Of a DNA stretch of 64,000 bases, positions 35,294 through 44,770 are shown in pieces (positions within the stretch are counted from its first letter, which is position 1; the number at the start of each line of letters is the position of its first letter). Source of the DNA: Sphagnum compactum (taxonomy: Eukaryota > Bryophyta > Sphagnopsida > Sphagnales). Made by a program: the position numbers and the translations under genes. The notes below the pieces were generated by a model, which was not told where the DNA came from, ran no database searches, and was given only the letters and a program-made list of their open reading frames with translations. The stretch covers positions 5,084,001-5,148,000 of the forward strand of contig OZ234504.1 in NCBI GenBank assembly GCA_965153455.1. The letters run 5' to 3'.

Positions 35294-36439
35294 GGAACTG
35301 GTGTAATGGAAAATGTATAGTCCAGGCCTAGCTTCCTTGGGTTAGGGCTTTACTGAATTCTGTGACGTCAAGCTTGTTCATGAAGCATGTTGGAAATTGA
35401 ATTGAGTTTTCAGATCAGATGGTCGTCTTGTGGTCACACGTGAAATTGTCAGGTTTTGTTGTACATGGGGTTTGAACATACAAACATATCTAGATACAGC
35501 TGTGTTTTGGTTACACTGATAGGAAGATTGTTGTGTGTAGAAATAGAGAAATGATTGAATGCATCACTGGTGTACCAAATGCTGCAGTTGCCTCAGTTCT
35601 TCGCTGCAGCTCACTGTCCTAGGCCTGAAAGTCCTTCCATTATTGACTTGTGCTGAAGAAGTTCAAGAAACAAGGTGTATGACAATTTATCTTCTTGCCT
35701 GGTTGTTGTTGTTGCTTGGAAACAAAGTCCACTTCAGAGAGACATTTTCCCTTTCCTGGTTAGTACTGTGGCAGTGATACCACACTGGGTGTGGGAGCAG
35801 GCTTAATCAATGGAAAACAGTTATACCATTTGGAGACCAGTTTTGGGTAGACTGTTCAAATGCAAAACAACATCCTAGCTATATTCACAGTTTGTGCAGT
35901 GCCTTCTATAATATTGTTCTAGGTCAAGGAGATTGGAAATGTCCTGGAGCCCTGTTCCTTGTGCTCCATCAACTGAGAGAGACATGATCTTCATAATTTG
36001 TTTCACAGGTGTGTCGCTTCCCTTTTTTTCTCTCTTGCAAATTGTGGTGTCTTTTGTATCTAAGTTTGGCTACCAAAATTCACCCAGATGTAGAAAGATG
36101 GGCCATGAACATCTTTTTGACATTGCAATTATGTCTTTTCATAATTCTTTCAAAGCCAAGTTTGATATCTATGAGCGGGTAGTTACAAGAACATAGTTAT
36201 GCCACAAACCTACAATGCTGTGTACTGAAAGTACCCCAGCTAGAGAGAGATATGGAATTTTCGGACTTTTGCAAATTCCTTATGTTCTCAAGCTTTGTAT
36301 GCAATTCAGCGTTGGACTACCAGAAGGATACTACTTGATGAGTTTATCCTTTCCATATAGGAAGCATTTTCAAACTTCTTGTTGGTAATACTTGTACTAG
36401 AATCAGTATAAACACTAGTCAAAATTATGGAATATCTAG
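35294..36439 (+). other. Exon-rich-looking but unresolved sequence
   Basis: Several acceptor/donor-flanked pieces can be read on the plus strand, such as 35926-36008 (acceptor TGTTCTAG, donor TTTCACAG/GTGTGT), but two or three frames stay open in each and none can be chosen. A frame near 35530-35600 reads MIECITGVPNAAVASVLRCS, vaguely like a UBA-type helix. This may be 3' UTR or a decayed gene. Confidence 0.25.
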
Positions 36440-36601
36440 TCAGGCGTTTGGCTTGATGATGCTAGTGACAACTTGGGTACTGCAGGAGAGGACTCAAATG
36501 CAAATGATGGATTCTCTGGGTTTCAATCTCTCAAGTCTAGAAATGCCAAGGACCCCAGACAACTGACGCCTGATTGGAGAAGAAGAGGACTTGCATATTG
36601 A
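36440..36601 (+). CDS. Candidate terminal exon, unknown family
   Basis: After the acceptor AATATCTAG the frame reads SGVWLDDASDNLGTAGEDSN through SRNAKDPRQLTPDWRRRGLAY to TGA at 36599-36601, 53 residues. A second frame with acceptor GTACTGCAG at 36477-36485 also gives a plausible tail ending SSLEMPRTPDN. One of the two is probably real, but sequence alone does not decide. It could be the last exon of a gene begun near 34.9 kb. Confidence 0.3.
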   Translation, partial: SGVWLDDASDNLGTAGEDSNANDGFSGFQSLKSRNAKDPRQLTPDWRRRGLAY

Positions 36602-37263
36602 TTGATGTCTAAAACTGGGTTACATAATTTGCACCTTTATTTAATTATCCCATTCAACTCAAAATCATCCTCAGATTTTGCTATGACTCAGATCTAGAGT
36701 ATCGTCTTTGGAAACAAACCGATGTAGTCTCTTAATCTGTTCACGATTTTCTGTTTCCATGAGCTTTATTCCTTAGTTCACAAATCTATTCTTACATGAT
36801 GTTGTCTTTAGCATCTTTAAATACACTTTGAAGAGCTTGGTACATAAGCCAATTGTTATGCAGGCCATAACAGACACGTAGTTACAAAAAACACGTGGTT
36901 CTTTTATGATAAATATGGGTTTGGAAAACCCTGAGTTTACCAGCACAACAGTTTTAATAATGAGGTTGGAAATGACTATACAAGAAATGGAGATGAGAAT
37001 CGGTTCTTAAAGGGTCTTCAGAAAGTGAAAGAGCTTGTATTATTGCTGCACAATTCAGAGAGTTTAAGATTTCGAATGATTCTTGACTCCTACAACTTGC
37101 ATTACATTTGAGAGCAACTCCACTGTTGCACTGTATAGTAATGTTTGTCAGAACATGCTGGTTTGGCTCCCAAGACAACCCAATTTATTTAATAATATTT
37201 TCTCTCTAAAGCTTGAAAGTCACAGACCAAGCAACTCTAAGCAGACTAACTTTTGCATCTTTT
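36602..37263. other. Intergenic, nothing recognised
   Basis: Between a plus-strand terminal exon candidate and the end of a minus-strand gene. It probably holds two converging 3' UTRs. No frame of interest was seen. Confidence 0.5.
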
Positions 37264-37761
37264 TTATTCTGGTGGCCAAACATATAAGCAAGGATTAAGC
37301 TTGGTGCCATTCACATAGTGCCGGACCAAATCAAAGCAAGTGTCAAAAATGTTCCATTGGTATTGTACAACAATTGAGTCGAGATTGGCACTGAACCCAC
37401 CATAAGGATCCATACTGACAAGATAAGCATTGTCATCTGGGTTGTTGTAGAAGTAGCAGCTCAGTGCAGCATACACCTTGTACTTGGAATCAGGTGTCAC
37501 GGTGAAGGTTAGTGTCTTGAAAGGGAGTAGGACATTTTGTGGAGTTTCGGCCCCTGTGATCTCATTTATGCACAAAAAAGTGATGTTTGCATGAGGGCCT
37601 CGATTGTTGTTGAATACTATGGACATGGGTACATTGAAATCCCACCCCTTAACTTGGCTTGCAAGAACAGTAGCTAATATGAGTAATAATAATGAAACAC
37701 CCATGGTGCACAATCTATTATTAGTGATAGCAGTAGAACTCTTCAATGTCACTCTAGACAT
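37264..37761 (-). CDS. Small secreted four-cysteine protein, weakly S1/SPH-like
   Basis: An intronless 165-codon frame. The likely start is the internal Met at 37704, giving 146 residues beginning MGVSLLLLILATVLASQVKG, a clear signal peptide with cleavage before WDFNV. The mature part has four cysteines (FLCIN, LSCYF, DTCF, NPCLY), which could form two disulfides, and N-glycosylation sequons NIT and NGT. Size, secretion and a beta-rich layout with a central CYF and a late C-x-x-x-W resemble the plant self-incompatibility S1 (SPH) family of small secreted proteins, but the match is weak and a lineage-specific secreted protein is equally possible. Its C-terminus is YVWPPE. The 19 residues before the internal Met would spoil the signal peptide, which is why the shorter start is preferred. 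Confidence 0.6.
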   Translation of the reverse strand: MSRVTLKSSTAITNNRLCTMGVSLLLLILATVLASQVKGWDFNVPMSIVFNNNRGPHANITFLCINEITGAETPQNVLLPFKTLTFTVTPDSKYKVYAALSCYFYNNPDDNAYLVSMDPYGGFSANLDSIVVQYQWNIFDTCFDLVRHYVNGTKLNPCLYVWPPE

Positions 37762-38917
37762 TTTGAGAGATGGAAATGTTTGTCGTGCACAGCTATGGAG
37801 AACAAGGATTCAAGTCAAAACAAGTCTTGAGAATTATGGCTAGAATGAATACGAACATGGGTGATGGTATTGGACAAAATGAAAAGTAGAACTCTGTGCA
37901 AAGTCAAATACAAAAGACTTTGCAATGATCGAACATGTTGAGAGCTTGAGACACTCGTAACCAAATAGTTTACATGTGTATGAAGAGAGAGTGAAGGGAA
38001 AGAAAGAACATGTAGAAGAAGAGTACATACACCATTGGAAAGCAAGGGAATGAATAGTCTCTAATGTACCTATTGAAGCAAAGGTCGACAAACTTGAAAT
38101 CGGTTAGAGAGTATCAAATTGTTGATATTTGATACATCCTTATGGTACAACATATGGTGTGATATTGCCAAAACTCAATCATCATGAGGACGTACTTTCA
38201 TGAGAGATCTACCAATTTGGTAATTCGGAGGAATGGGATTTCATGATATACTTGAATATTGTTGGCCAATGTAGGCTGCAAAAACTTAAGGTAGCAGTAC
38301 CTAGACACAAATTATAAGGAAGTGAAAAAAAATGGTGCTCACTTCTTACAAAGAAAGTCCAGTAATTTTTTCCTTCCATCATTATTATCATCACAAAACC
38401 GTTACTTTGTTTTTCTGGGGTATCCTCGTTGCTAAGCTACGAGATCTCAAGATGTTTTTTGCACTTGTTGTTGTAGGACTTCTTTCATTTGGCAAAACCT
38501 TGTGTTCCAGTAATAGAAGTTGAAAAAAAACAGTTTGCATAATTGTGATAAAAGTCATATTTCTACTAAAAACTACTGCGAGAATATGTCATTGGGAGAA
38601 TATGTCATGAGGTGGGAGCTGATGATGATGATGATGGGGCAAAAGGACAGATCCTAAGTATCCCTGAAATATTGGACCTTCCTCCTCCCCACTTTCACCC
38701 CCAAAATCTATTCTGGTAATGCAAAAATCTAAAGATTCTTGATCCAATTCAAGGGTGAAAAATCAAAAGCTTCTTGAGCTTGTAGAGTTTTACTAACATA
38801 TTCGAGACATCCCTAAAGTCAAGTGATTAGGGGGCGAGAGCGGCCAGTTTCAGCATAATAGGGCATCAACCGTGCCATGTTCAAACATGATATGTGTTTT
38901 ACATTTATGCATATAAG
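37762..38917. other. Upstream region of the secreted-protein gene, then spacer
   Basis: The first few hundred bases upstream of the minus-strand gene should hold its promoter, but no clear TATA box was found. A (TGA)n tract lies at about 38620-38635. Short frames here were not accepted. Confidence 0.45.
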
Positions 38918-38955
38918 GTGCCCTCCAAAGATATTAGGAAATTTCTCCAAGTGCT
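38918..38955 (+). repeat. Dispersed repeat family B, tail fragment
   Basis: ATAAGGTGCCCTCCAAAGAT and AGGAAATTTCTCCAAGTGCTT match the tails of the repeats at 23190-23425 and 60745-60930. The fragment abuts the MITE that begins near 38963. Confidence 0.55.
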
Positions 38956-38962
38956 TGACCTA

Positions 38963-39166
38963 ATACCATTGTACTTGGGCCAATTCGACACTAATTATAT
39001 TGTTTTCATAAAATTAATTTTGATTTTCAGAAATTATGTTTTTTGAAAGGAAAAAAAGAATCTGATAGAATATTTGAGAATATTATCATTTGTTGAAATG
39101 GTATCCTTGAAATTTTATTAATTATTCAACAAAACATGTGTTGAACTGGCCAAGGTACTACATATA
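38963..39166. mobile_element. MITE family C, copy 1
   Basis: Left end GTACTTGGGCCAATTCGACAC (from about 38971) and right end whose reverse complement is GTACCTTGGCCAGTTCAACAC form imperfect inverted repeats of about 21 bp. CACTAATTATATTGTTTTC follows the left end. Related ends occur at 60188 and at 61226-61442. Length is about 200 bp, with no coding capacity. Confidence 0.7.
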
Positions 39167-39353
39167 ATAAATAACATTTGCCCAATATAAGTAAACCCAA
39201 AATAGATAAATAAATAAATAAATAAATAAACTAGCAAGGCCTTTGTATAATTTACATGTGGGTATATCTACCCAAAGAAATACCTCTAAATTTATTTATT
39301 TTAAAAACCAAGAATGTTTATTTTTGATAAATGAGAAAGAAAAGAACAATATT

Positions 39354-39359
39354 AAAAAA
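39354..39359 (-). terminator. RNA polymerase III terminator of tRNA-Val
   Basis: A run of six T on the minus strand, ten bases beyond the tRNA 3' end, fits a Pol III stop signal. Confidence 0.8.
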
Positions 39360-39368
39360 CTACAACTG

Positions 39369-39441
39369 TAGTCCCGGCGGGTTTCGAACCCGCGACCTTT
39401 CGCGTGTAAAGCGAACGTGATAACCACTACACTACGGAACC
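39369..39441 (-). tRNA. tRNA-Val (anticodon UAC)
   Basis: A complete 73-base cloverleaf including the discriminator A. The seven-base acceptor stem GGTTCCG/CGGGACT has a G-U first pair. The A-box TAGTGTAGTGGTTATCACG and B-box GGTTCGAACCC are intact. The anticodon stem TTCGC/GCGAA closes a TTTACAC loop whose anticodon is UAC (valine). The T stem is GCGGG/CCCGC. There is no intron, and CCA is not encoded, as expected for a plant nuclear gene. Confidence 0.96.
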
Positions 39442-39914
39442 GAACTACACGCCGATTTGTACATTATTGTATTTATTATGTTTTTGCAAATGGATGGTGT
39501 CCCCTGCTTCAGTCTTGTTTGGGATCGTCCCTTTGCCTCTTTGGCCTCTTCCTTTACCACAGTTAAGGGCTTAGGATGAGAGCACTCCCAGAGTAATGGC
39601 CAAGTGCAGACTGCAGACTGAGTTACCCGAGTAAAGGGGGAGGGACTCTCTGTCTTGTTTGGTCTCTTTCTTTACGACGGTCAAGGCCCCTTTGGATGAT
39701 GAGGAGAGTACCAGAGTGTTGGTCGGTCTGCGCCAGTCTCGGCCCTTATTACTGTTAAGGTCCTCATCCTAGGTTTATGGTTCTCATCCTAGGATAAAGG
39801 TCCTTATCCTAGGGTCTTAGACCTCAGGGGAAGACGGACAATAGGGACTCTTAGGGAGTGCCATAATATAGTTTGCACATTTGCCTGCAATTCTTGACAA
39901 AGCTGCTTGCTGAG
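39442..39914. other. Short spacer between the tRNA and the next gene
   Basis: Moderately GC-rich, with internally repetitive phrases such as ggtcctcatcctagg and ggtccttatcctaggg near 39760-39812. No gene was recognised. Confidence 0.5.
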
Positions 39915-41302
39915 GTGCAAAGCTGGCAATTGAGATTCAAAGGCTTGAACTGCAGAACAATTCACAAGCAATGCTCATGTATATTACCTATTATCATCTG
40001 GTTGCTTTAGTTGTTGTTGTTGCTATGGCAGGGAGGGATTGATCACCTGTTGTGAGCGGTTCCTCTTCATTGCAACTTTTGTCCAGCTTCTTGAGAAAAT
40101 CATGGCACTAGGTGTGCAAGTTTTCCTACACCTGTAGAATAATGCAGTGCAACCCAGGTTTCCACGCACAATGGAAATGTGTGTTTTTCGTGGTGTTGGA
40201 CATCTAAAGGATTATGAAATGGAGAGATTGCTGCTTTAGGGAACAATAAATTTATCAATTGGTTGTGTCGTGTCTCAACAGCTCCAACTTGGGTTTTGGA
40301 ACCTAAAAATTCACTCCAAGAGGAGTATTTATTATTCAGCTTAGATCACAGTTCAGTTTTGCATGGATCTTCATCAGAGATGTGTTGGGAAGAGCACCTT
40401 CTTGATGAGTGGAAGAAGAAGACTCAACTGTGTTCAACAATGTAAGCACTTGCACCTTCTGTGTGACCTTACACCAATGTCTTTGCATGCAATTCATTCT
40501 GGTGATAGTGCACCTAATGAAAGAGGAGTGGGATCAACCTATCTGCCAAGAAGGTTTAGAAGGAAGGTGGAATATAGGAGGGAATGCATTCTCAGGTCAT
40601 CAAAGTCCTCTGTACTTGTCATCATTCTATTGCCTTGCAGAGCATCAAGCAATGACTTTTGGCTTTGGACACTTTTGGCAGGCAGCCTATCTACAGCAGC
40701 TTGTGAACATACATTACTCTACTCCAGCCCTTGTCAAGGTTTCTGCTCCTGCTCTTTGTTTGACACTGCACTATGAAGAAGCTCAGCCCCATGCAATCTA
40801 ATCAGCTTAAAAAACTATCTTTATTTGTCTCTATGCAGCCATTCATAACCCTACAAGTTCTCATAGATCAGTCAATGCTTCTAGAATTGTGGCAAATTTC
40901 CTGGATTAGTAAGCACAAATACACCACATTATAGGCTTTGTCTCCACCAAAGAATTTGTCATGGTAGATCATATCATGCATGCTTGCCCCAGAAGTCCAG
41001 TCATATTGAATTCTCTCCATAAAATCTGAAAGTGACCTCTCTTCCCATTAACTAACTGGTCTTTCACCTATGAAGGCATATTGCATTTCTTTTACAGGCA
41101 TTTCAATCTACGATTTATTCTTCAAGTTCTTTCTTTGATAGTGATTACTCATGCAATTCACACACAGGAAATATCATCAAGACCCATCCCCTTGGGATTT
41201 CCAAACACTGGGTTGGAGTGGAAAGAAAAGAGGACCCACCATTTCCACCCATGACATGTGCAACAGCCTGCTCAATTCAATTTTCTCCATCGTACAGCAG
41301 AG
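39915..41302 (+). CDS. Unrecognised multi-exon gene
   Basis: Several plus-strand pieces are bounded by good splice signals. 40282-40441 (CTCAACAG; AAT/GTAAGC) reads VLEPKNSLQEEYLLFSLDHS and SEMCWEEHLLDEWKKKTQLC. 40509-40738 is open in two frames; one includes EWDQPICQEGLEGRWNIGG and HQAMTFGFGHFWQAAYLQQL. 40839-40908 (CTATGCAG; TTA/GTAAGC) reads ITLQVLIDQSMLLELWQISW. 41168-41302 (CACACAG; GAG/GTATAA) reads IIKTHPLGISKHWVGVERKE. The last three keep one open frame across two introns. Possible earlier exons begin at 39915 and 40032 (GLITCCERFLFIATFVQLLE). The phase between 40441 and 40509 does not fit that frame, so the model is incomplete. No domain was recognised. It converges on the minus-strand gene ending at 41575. 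Confidence 0.42.
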
Positions 41303-41574
41303 GTATAATCATGCTTTCATCTGTTAAGCAAAACTTGTAGGGAACAAAAGAGAATGGTCGTTGACAGTAGTCACATTTGGATGGCAATCTGGAGAGCAGA
41401 CCAACTAACAACTAAAGGGTGTGGTTTGCATAACAGAGGGACTTTGACCATGTTTGTCTTACATAGAATATGAGTAACTTTTTCAGGCATGTCATTATTA
41501 GACATATGAGAACATGCACTACTATCCTTCCTGTACAAAGTACGAAGTGATAATAAGATAAACCAATTTGAAGA

Positions 41575-43840
41575 TTATCCAGTCAGTAGATTCTGGTGCC
41601 GCCACAGCAGTACATAGATAATGCTCATAAACACAAGCAAAATGGCAATGATCTGCAGCTGAACTGGTAGCATCTTCAGAAAACCACATTTTCTTGAAGT
41701 TCTTTTCCTTGTTCCCAGGACCTGTTTATCAGACAGTGTAAAATCCCCTTCTGCAGGTAGAGGCAGTAGCTTAGGCCGTTTCACAACTTCCTCGACAATC
41801 AGTCCTTTGCTGGTCTCCTCTATCTTGTATACAAGGGAAACAGCTGAACCATTTGCAACTGCAGGTGGGGCTAACAAAGTATTCCTCTTAACAACCTCCT
41901 CAACTTCAACACCTTTGGCTGTTTCTTGAGGGTGACCAATTGATGACACCACCAATGACTTCAGTTGCAAACATGCTGCCTCTTCCTTGCCATCAAGCAG
42001 TTGGGCAATGCCACCTTCTCTACTGAGATCTCTTCCATTCCACAACTCCTGTGCCTTCAGCGTCTCCACAAGATTAGGTCTCTCCCTCTCAAATTCGGCA
42101 ACCATTTCTGGTTTTAATTTCTCAATCACTGCATCCTTCAAGTCATCTGAATTCTCTGCAAACTTATGGTTCCCAGTGTCCAGACACTCAGCATTCTCAC
42201 TGATGCCAATTTCTTTGTCAGTGGATTCAGAAACCGGACCTCCATTGCCAAGAGCCTCTGCCACTGAGACACCCATTTGATGTTGTGGCATGGGTTCACT
42301 CACACTTCTTTTGCAGGCAGAAAACTTATTATGAACTGTGCTAGTGCTTGTCAAGTTATCAAGTGTTGGAGGGAGAGTATCCTCCAATTCCGTTTGCAAA
42401 ATTTGAGAACTGGGTTCCCTTCTATGAGCTTCTTGACCACTCTGTCTCTGAGGCCTTAGCCTTCCTGAGGTTGGGCACTCAGAAAACTCCCCCTGCCAAC
42501 ACAATTCCAACACTTGTGACATACAATCTGGAAAATTGGTGAAAATTGGAGATGCTCTCCTTTACTGGTTGGTTTTGAATTTGGTTTGGGAGGCCATGTT
42601 TCTATTGATGCCGAGTTAAAATGCCAGTGAAGGGTGGTCAAGGTAGACTGGCATTCAACTTCTCTTGAATAGGAACATGCCTCCAAACATCCCTCTCCTA
42701 TAACAACAGCAGATTGCAGGTCTCAAAATTTACTAGCAACAAACAAGTCTGCACACAGAGTTCAAGAAGCTAACCCACACTACTGGTTTGCATGAACTGT
42801 GTCAGTATCTCAAGAAAAAAATGGAGAGATCTTTTCAACCTTGCTTGAATTCAGTGCTTCTTCCAAATCTGTGCTGGAAAGTCTTCCTTCATTTCCGGTA
42901 TTTGAACTTACCCTGCATGTAATTGACATCTCCTGTAAGCTCTGTCCATATGACATCAATGTACCCTACCAATGTACATGTGGTAAAAACATGTAATGAA
43001 GAAAATCAAGAACACATAAAACAAATTGGCAGGAGTTGGGAAGAAATTTGTTGTTGAGATTCTGCATTGAGAAAAACTCACTCCACAAAAACATGTTGAA
43101 ATCAACCAACCATGATGTTGGCTAGTACTGAGGAGTTAGAAGAAACTTTGCCTTGTGCCTGTTGTGAACTCTTTTGTGGGTGTATTTGTTGCTGTTTTCA
43201 TCTGATCAGCCTGCTCATTGGCATTGGCAGGTTCTTCCTCCCTGTCTAGGGTTTCACTCCCGTGGGCAGAATGATTGAACCCAGAATTGCTGTCCTGCTT
43301 CCCAGGATCAAGGCAAAGACCTGAGCTGGATTCATATGCAGCTGATGGAAGAATTGGCTTGATTTGAGCATATGAGCCCTCTTTTTCCTCAGTTAGTGAT
43401 CCATGATGTGTAGCAGCATCAACAGGTGATGGTGCCATATTGTCAGGAGGGATCTCCTTTGGGCAATGAACATCATTATCATCAGCATGACCCTTCTCCG
43501 CAGCAGACCCTTGATCATCATCCACAGCAGCCTCTTTACCCTTGCTCTCAACTTCATGTGCAGCAGCAGTAGCTTCCACAAGCAGTTTCTCTGCCTGCAC
43601 CTGTGCCTGCACTGATTGGTTTTTGGCAGGCTCACCATTGACAATATCATCCACAACCTTCACATCTGGATCCTTGGGCTTCTGCCGCAGCCTTGACACG
43701 AATTTGGACAGTAATCCTACCCCAACAACTGCAACCACCCCAATTGCAAGTCCAGTTCCAGCATTCATCATCCCTCCTCCTCCTCGCTTGCTTCTTCTTT
43801 CCCCTCTCCTCTCCTTCCTCATCACTACTTGTGACCCCAT
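41575..43840 (-). CDS. Unrecognised protein with membrane segments near both ends, three exons
   Basis: Proposed exons are 43840-43147, 42965-42912 and 42527-41575, giving about 566 residues. The N-terminus is basic (MRKERRGERRSKR) followed by a hydrophobic segment MNAGTGLAIGVVAVVGVGLL (about 25-44). The long middle is acidic, Ser/Ala/Glu-rich and probably disordered. A near-duplicate pair occurs late in the protein: KGVEVEEVVKRNTLLAPPA and KGLIVEEVVKRPKLLPLPA. The C-terminus is a membrane anchor, LQIIAILLVFMSIIYVLLW, with an eight-residue tail. The middle exon (acceptor TTGGTAG, donor AGG/GTAAGT) reads YIDVIWTELTGDVNYMQ and joins exon 3 in phase, which supports one gene. The weak point is exon 1's donor (AAA/GTTTCT); otherwise exon 1 would stop at 43136 as a separate 234-residue protein. 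Family unknown. Confidence 0.65.
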
Positions 43841-44770
43841 TTTTTCCGTTCTCCTTTCTTCAAAAATGCTTGATGGTTTGATCTCTTATCTCAAAGCATC
43901 AATTCAAAAACACCCAACATTAAAATCTCCTTCTGAATGCCTCCTACAGGTTGGTGTTGCAGTTCTGTTTGCAAATATTTGCAACATGAAGATAACAAGT
44001 CTCCTTCTTCACAACACAAAAAGATATCTTCGTCAACAGTGTGTGAACAATCAAACATCTCTGCATACCTATATATTTCACCACAATCCTTTCAGGCAAC
44101 AAAAGAAACTAAAAAGACATTAAAACAAACAAAAGAATATCTTGTGCAACATGCAAAACAAAGTCTTGTTGCAACAATGGAAGCAAAAAAATCTCTCCTC
44201 TAGCTTTCAATTCTGCTTTCCATGCATTTCTGTGTTGCCCATCCCCTCCCTCCCTCCCCCAACTCAGTTCTCAAACAAAAGGAAAAAAAAAAAAAGCTGC
44301 TAACACTAGAGAATTCAGAAAAAAGATCAGAACAAAAAGCTTCAAAAAAATCAAACCCCTTCTTTGCTTTCATAATATAAACACCTTAAGAAATGGTCTT
44401 TCCAAATCTGCCCAACCATATCTACACAGCAACAACAAGAGCAAGAGCAACCACCACCCAAACAAAATACTCACCTTGAGAATTAATTCTTGTTACCATC
44501 AAATGTTGTGAAAGAAAGCAAGTTGTCAACCCCACCATTAGATAAGAAAAGAAAAGTTGGAGAGAGAGAGAGAATGGATGGGTAAGTCCTAAGTCCTCTT
44601 CTCGTCTCTCCTCAACCCCCATGAAAGGAAGGGAGGGAGAGAGAGAGAGAGAGAGAAGCCTAGTAGACACACAAGGAATGGCATTCGTTTCCTTTCCCCC
44701 CTCCCCCACTCACATTGTGACAAATTTCTAGTAGAAAATTTCCCCCTTTCGTTACGTAAGCCTGTTATGG
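43841..44770 (-). promoter_or_regulatory. Probable 5' leader (with intron) and promoter
   Basis: On the minus strand a strong donor CTCAAG/GTGAGT at 44475/44474 and pyrimidine-rich sequence, including CT runs opposite GA tracts at about 44558-44573 and 44634-44655, suggest a leader exon beginning near 44.7 kb and a leader intron ending shortly before the ATG at 43840. No TATA box was identified. Confidence 0.45.

Noticed and set aside
35925-35960. RanBP2-type zinc finger suggested by GDWKCP
   Set aside because: The second cysteine of the first pair and the later C-x-x-C are missing in that frame, and the frame stops soon after. Six residues are not enough.
42456-42686. Minus-strand frame as separate gene or N-terminus
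   Set aside because: The frame does not continue into the 41575-42527 exon, whose acceptor at 42528 joins in phase to the exon at 42912-42965 instead.
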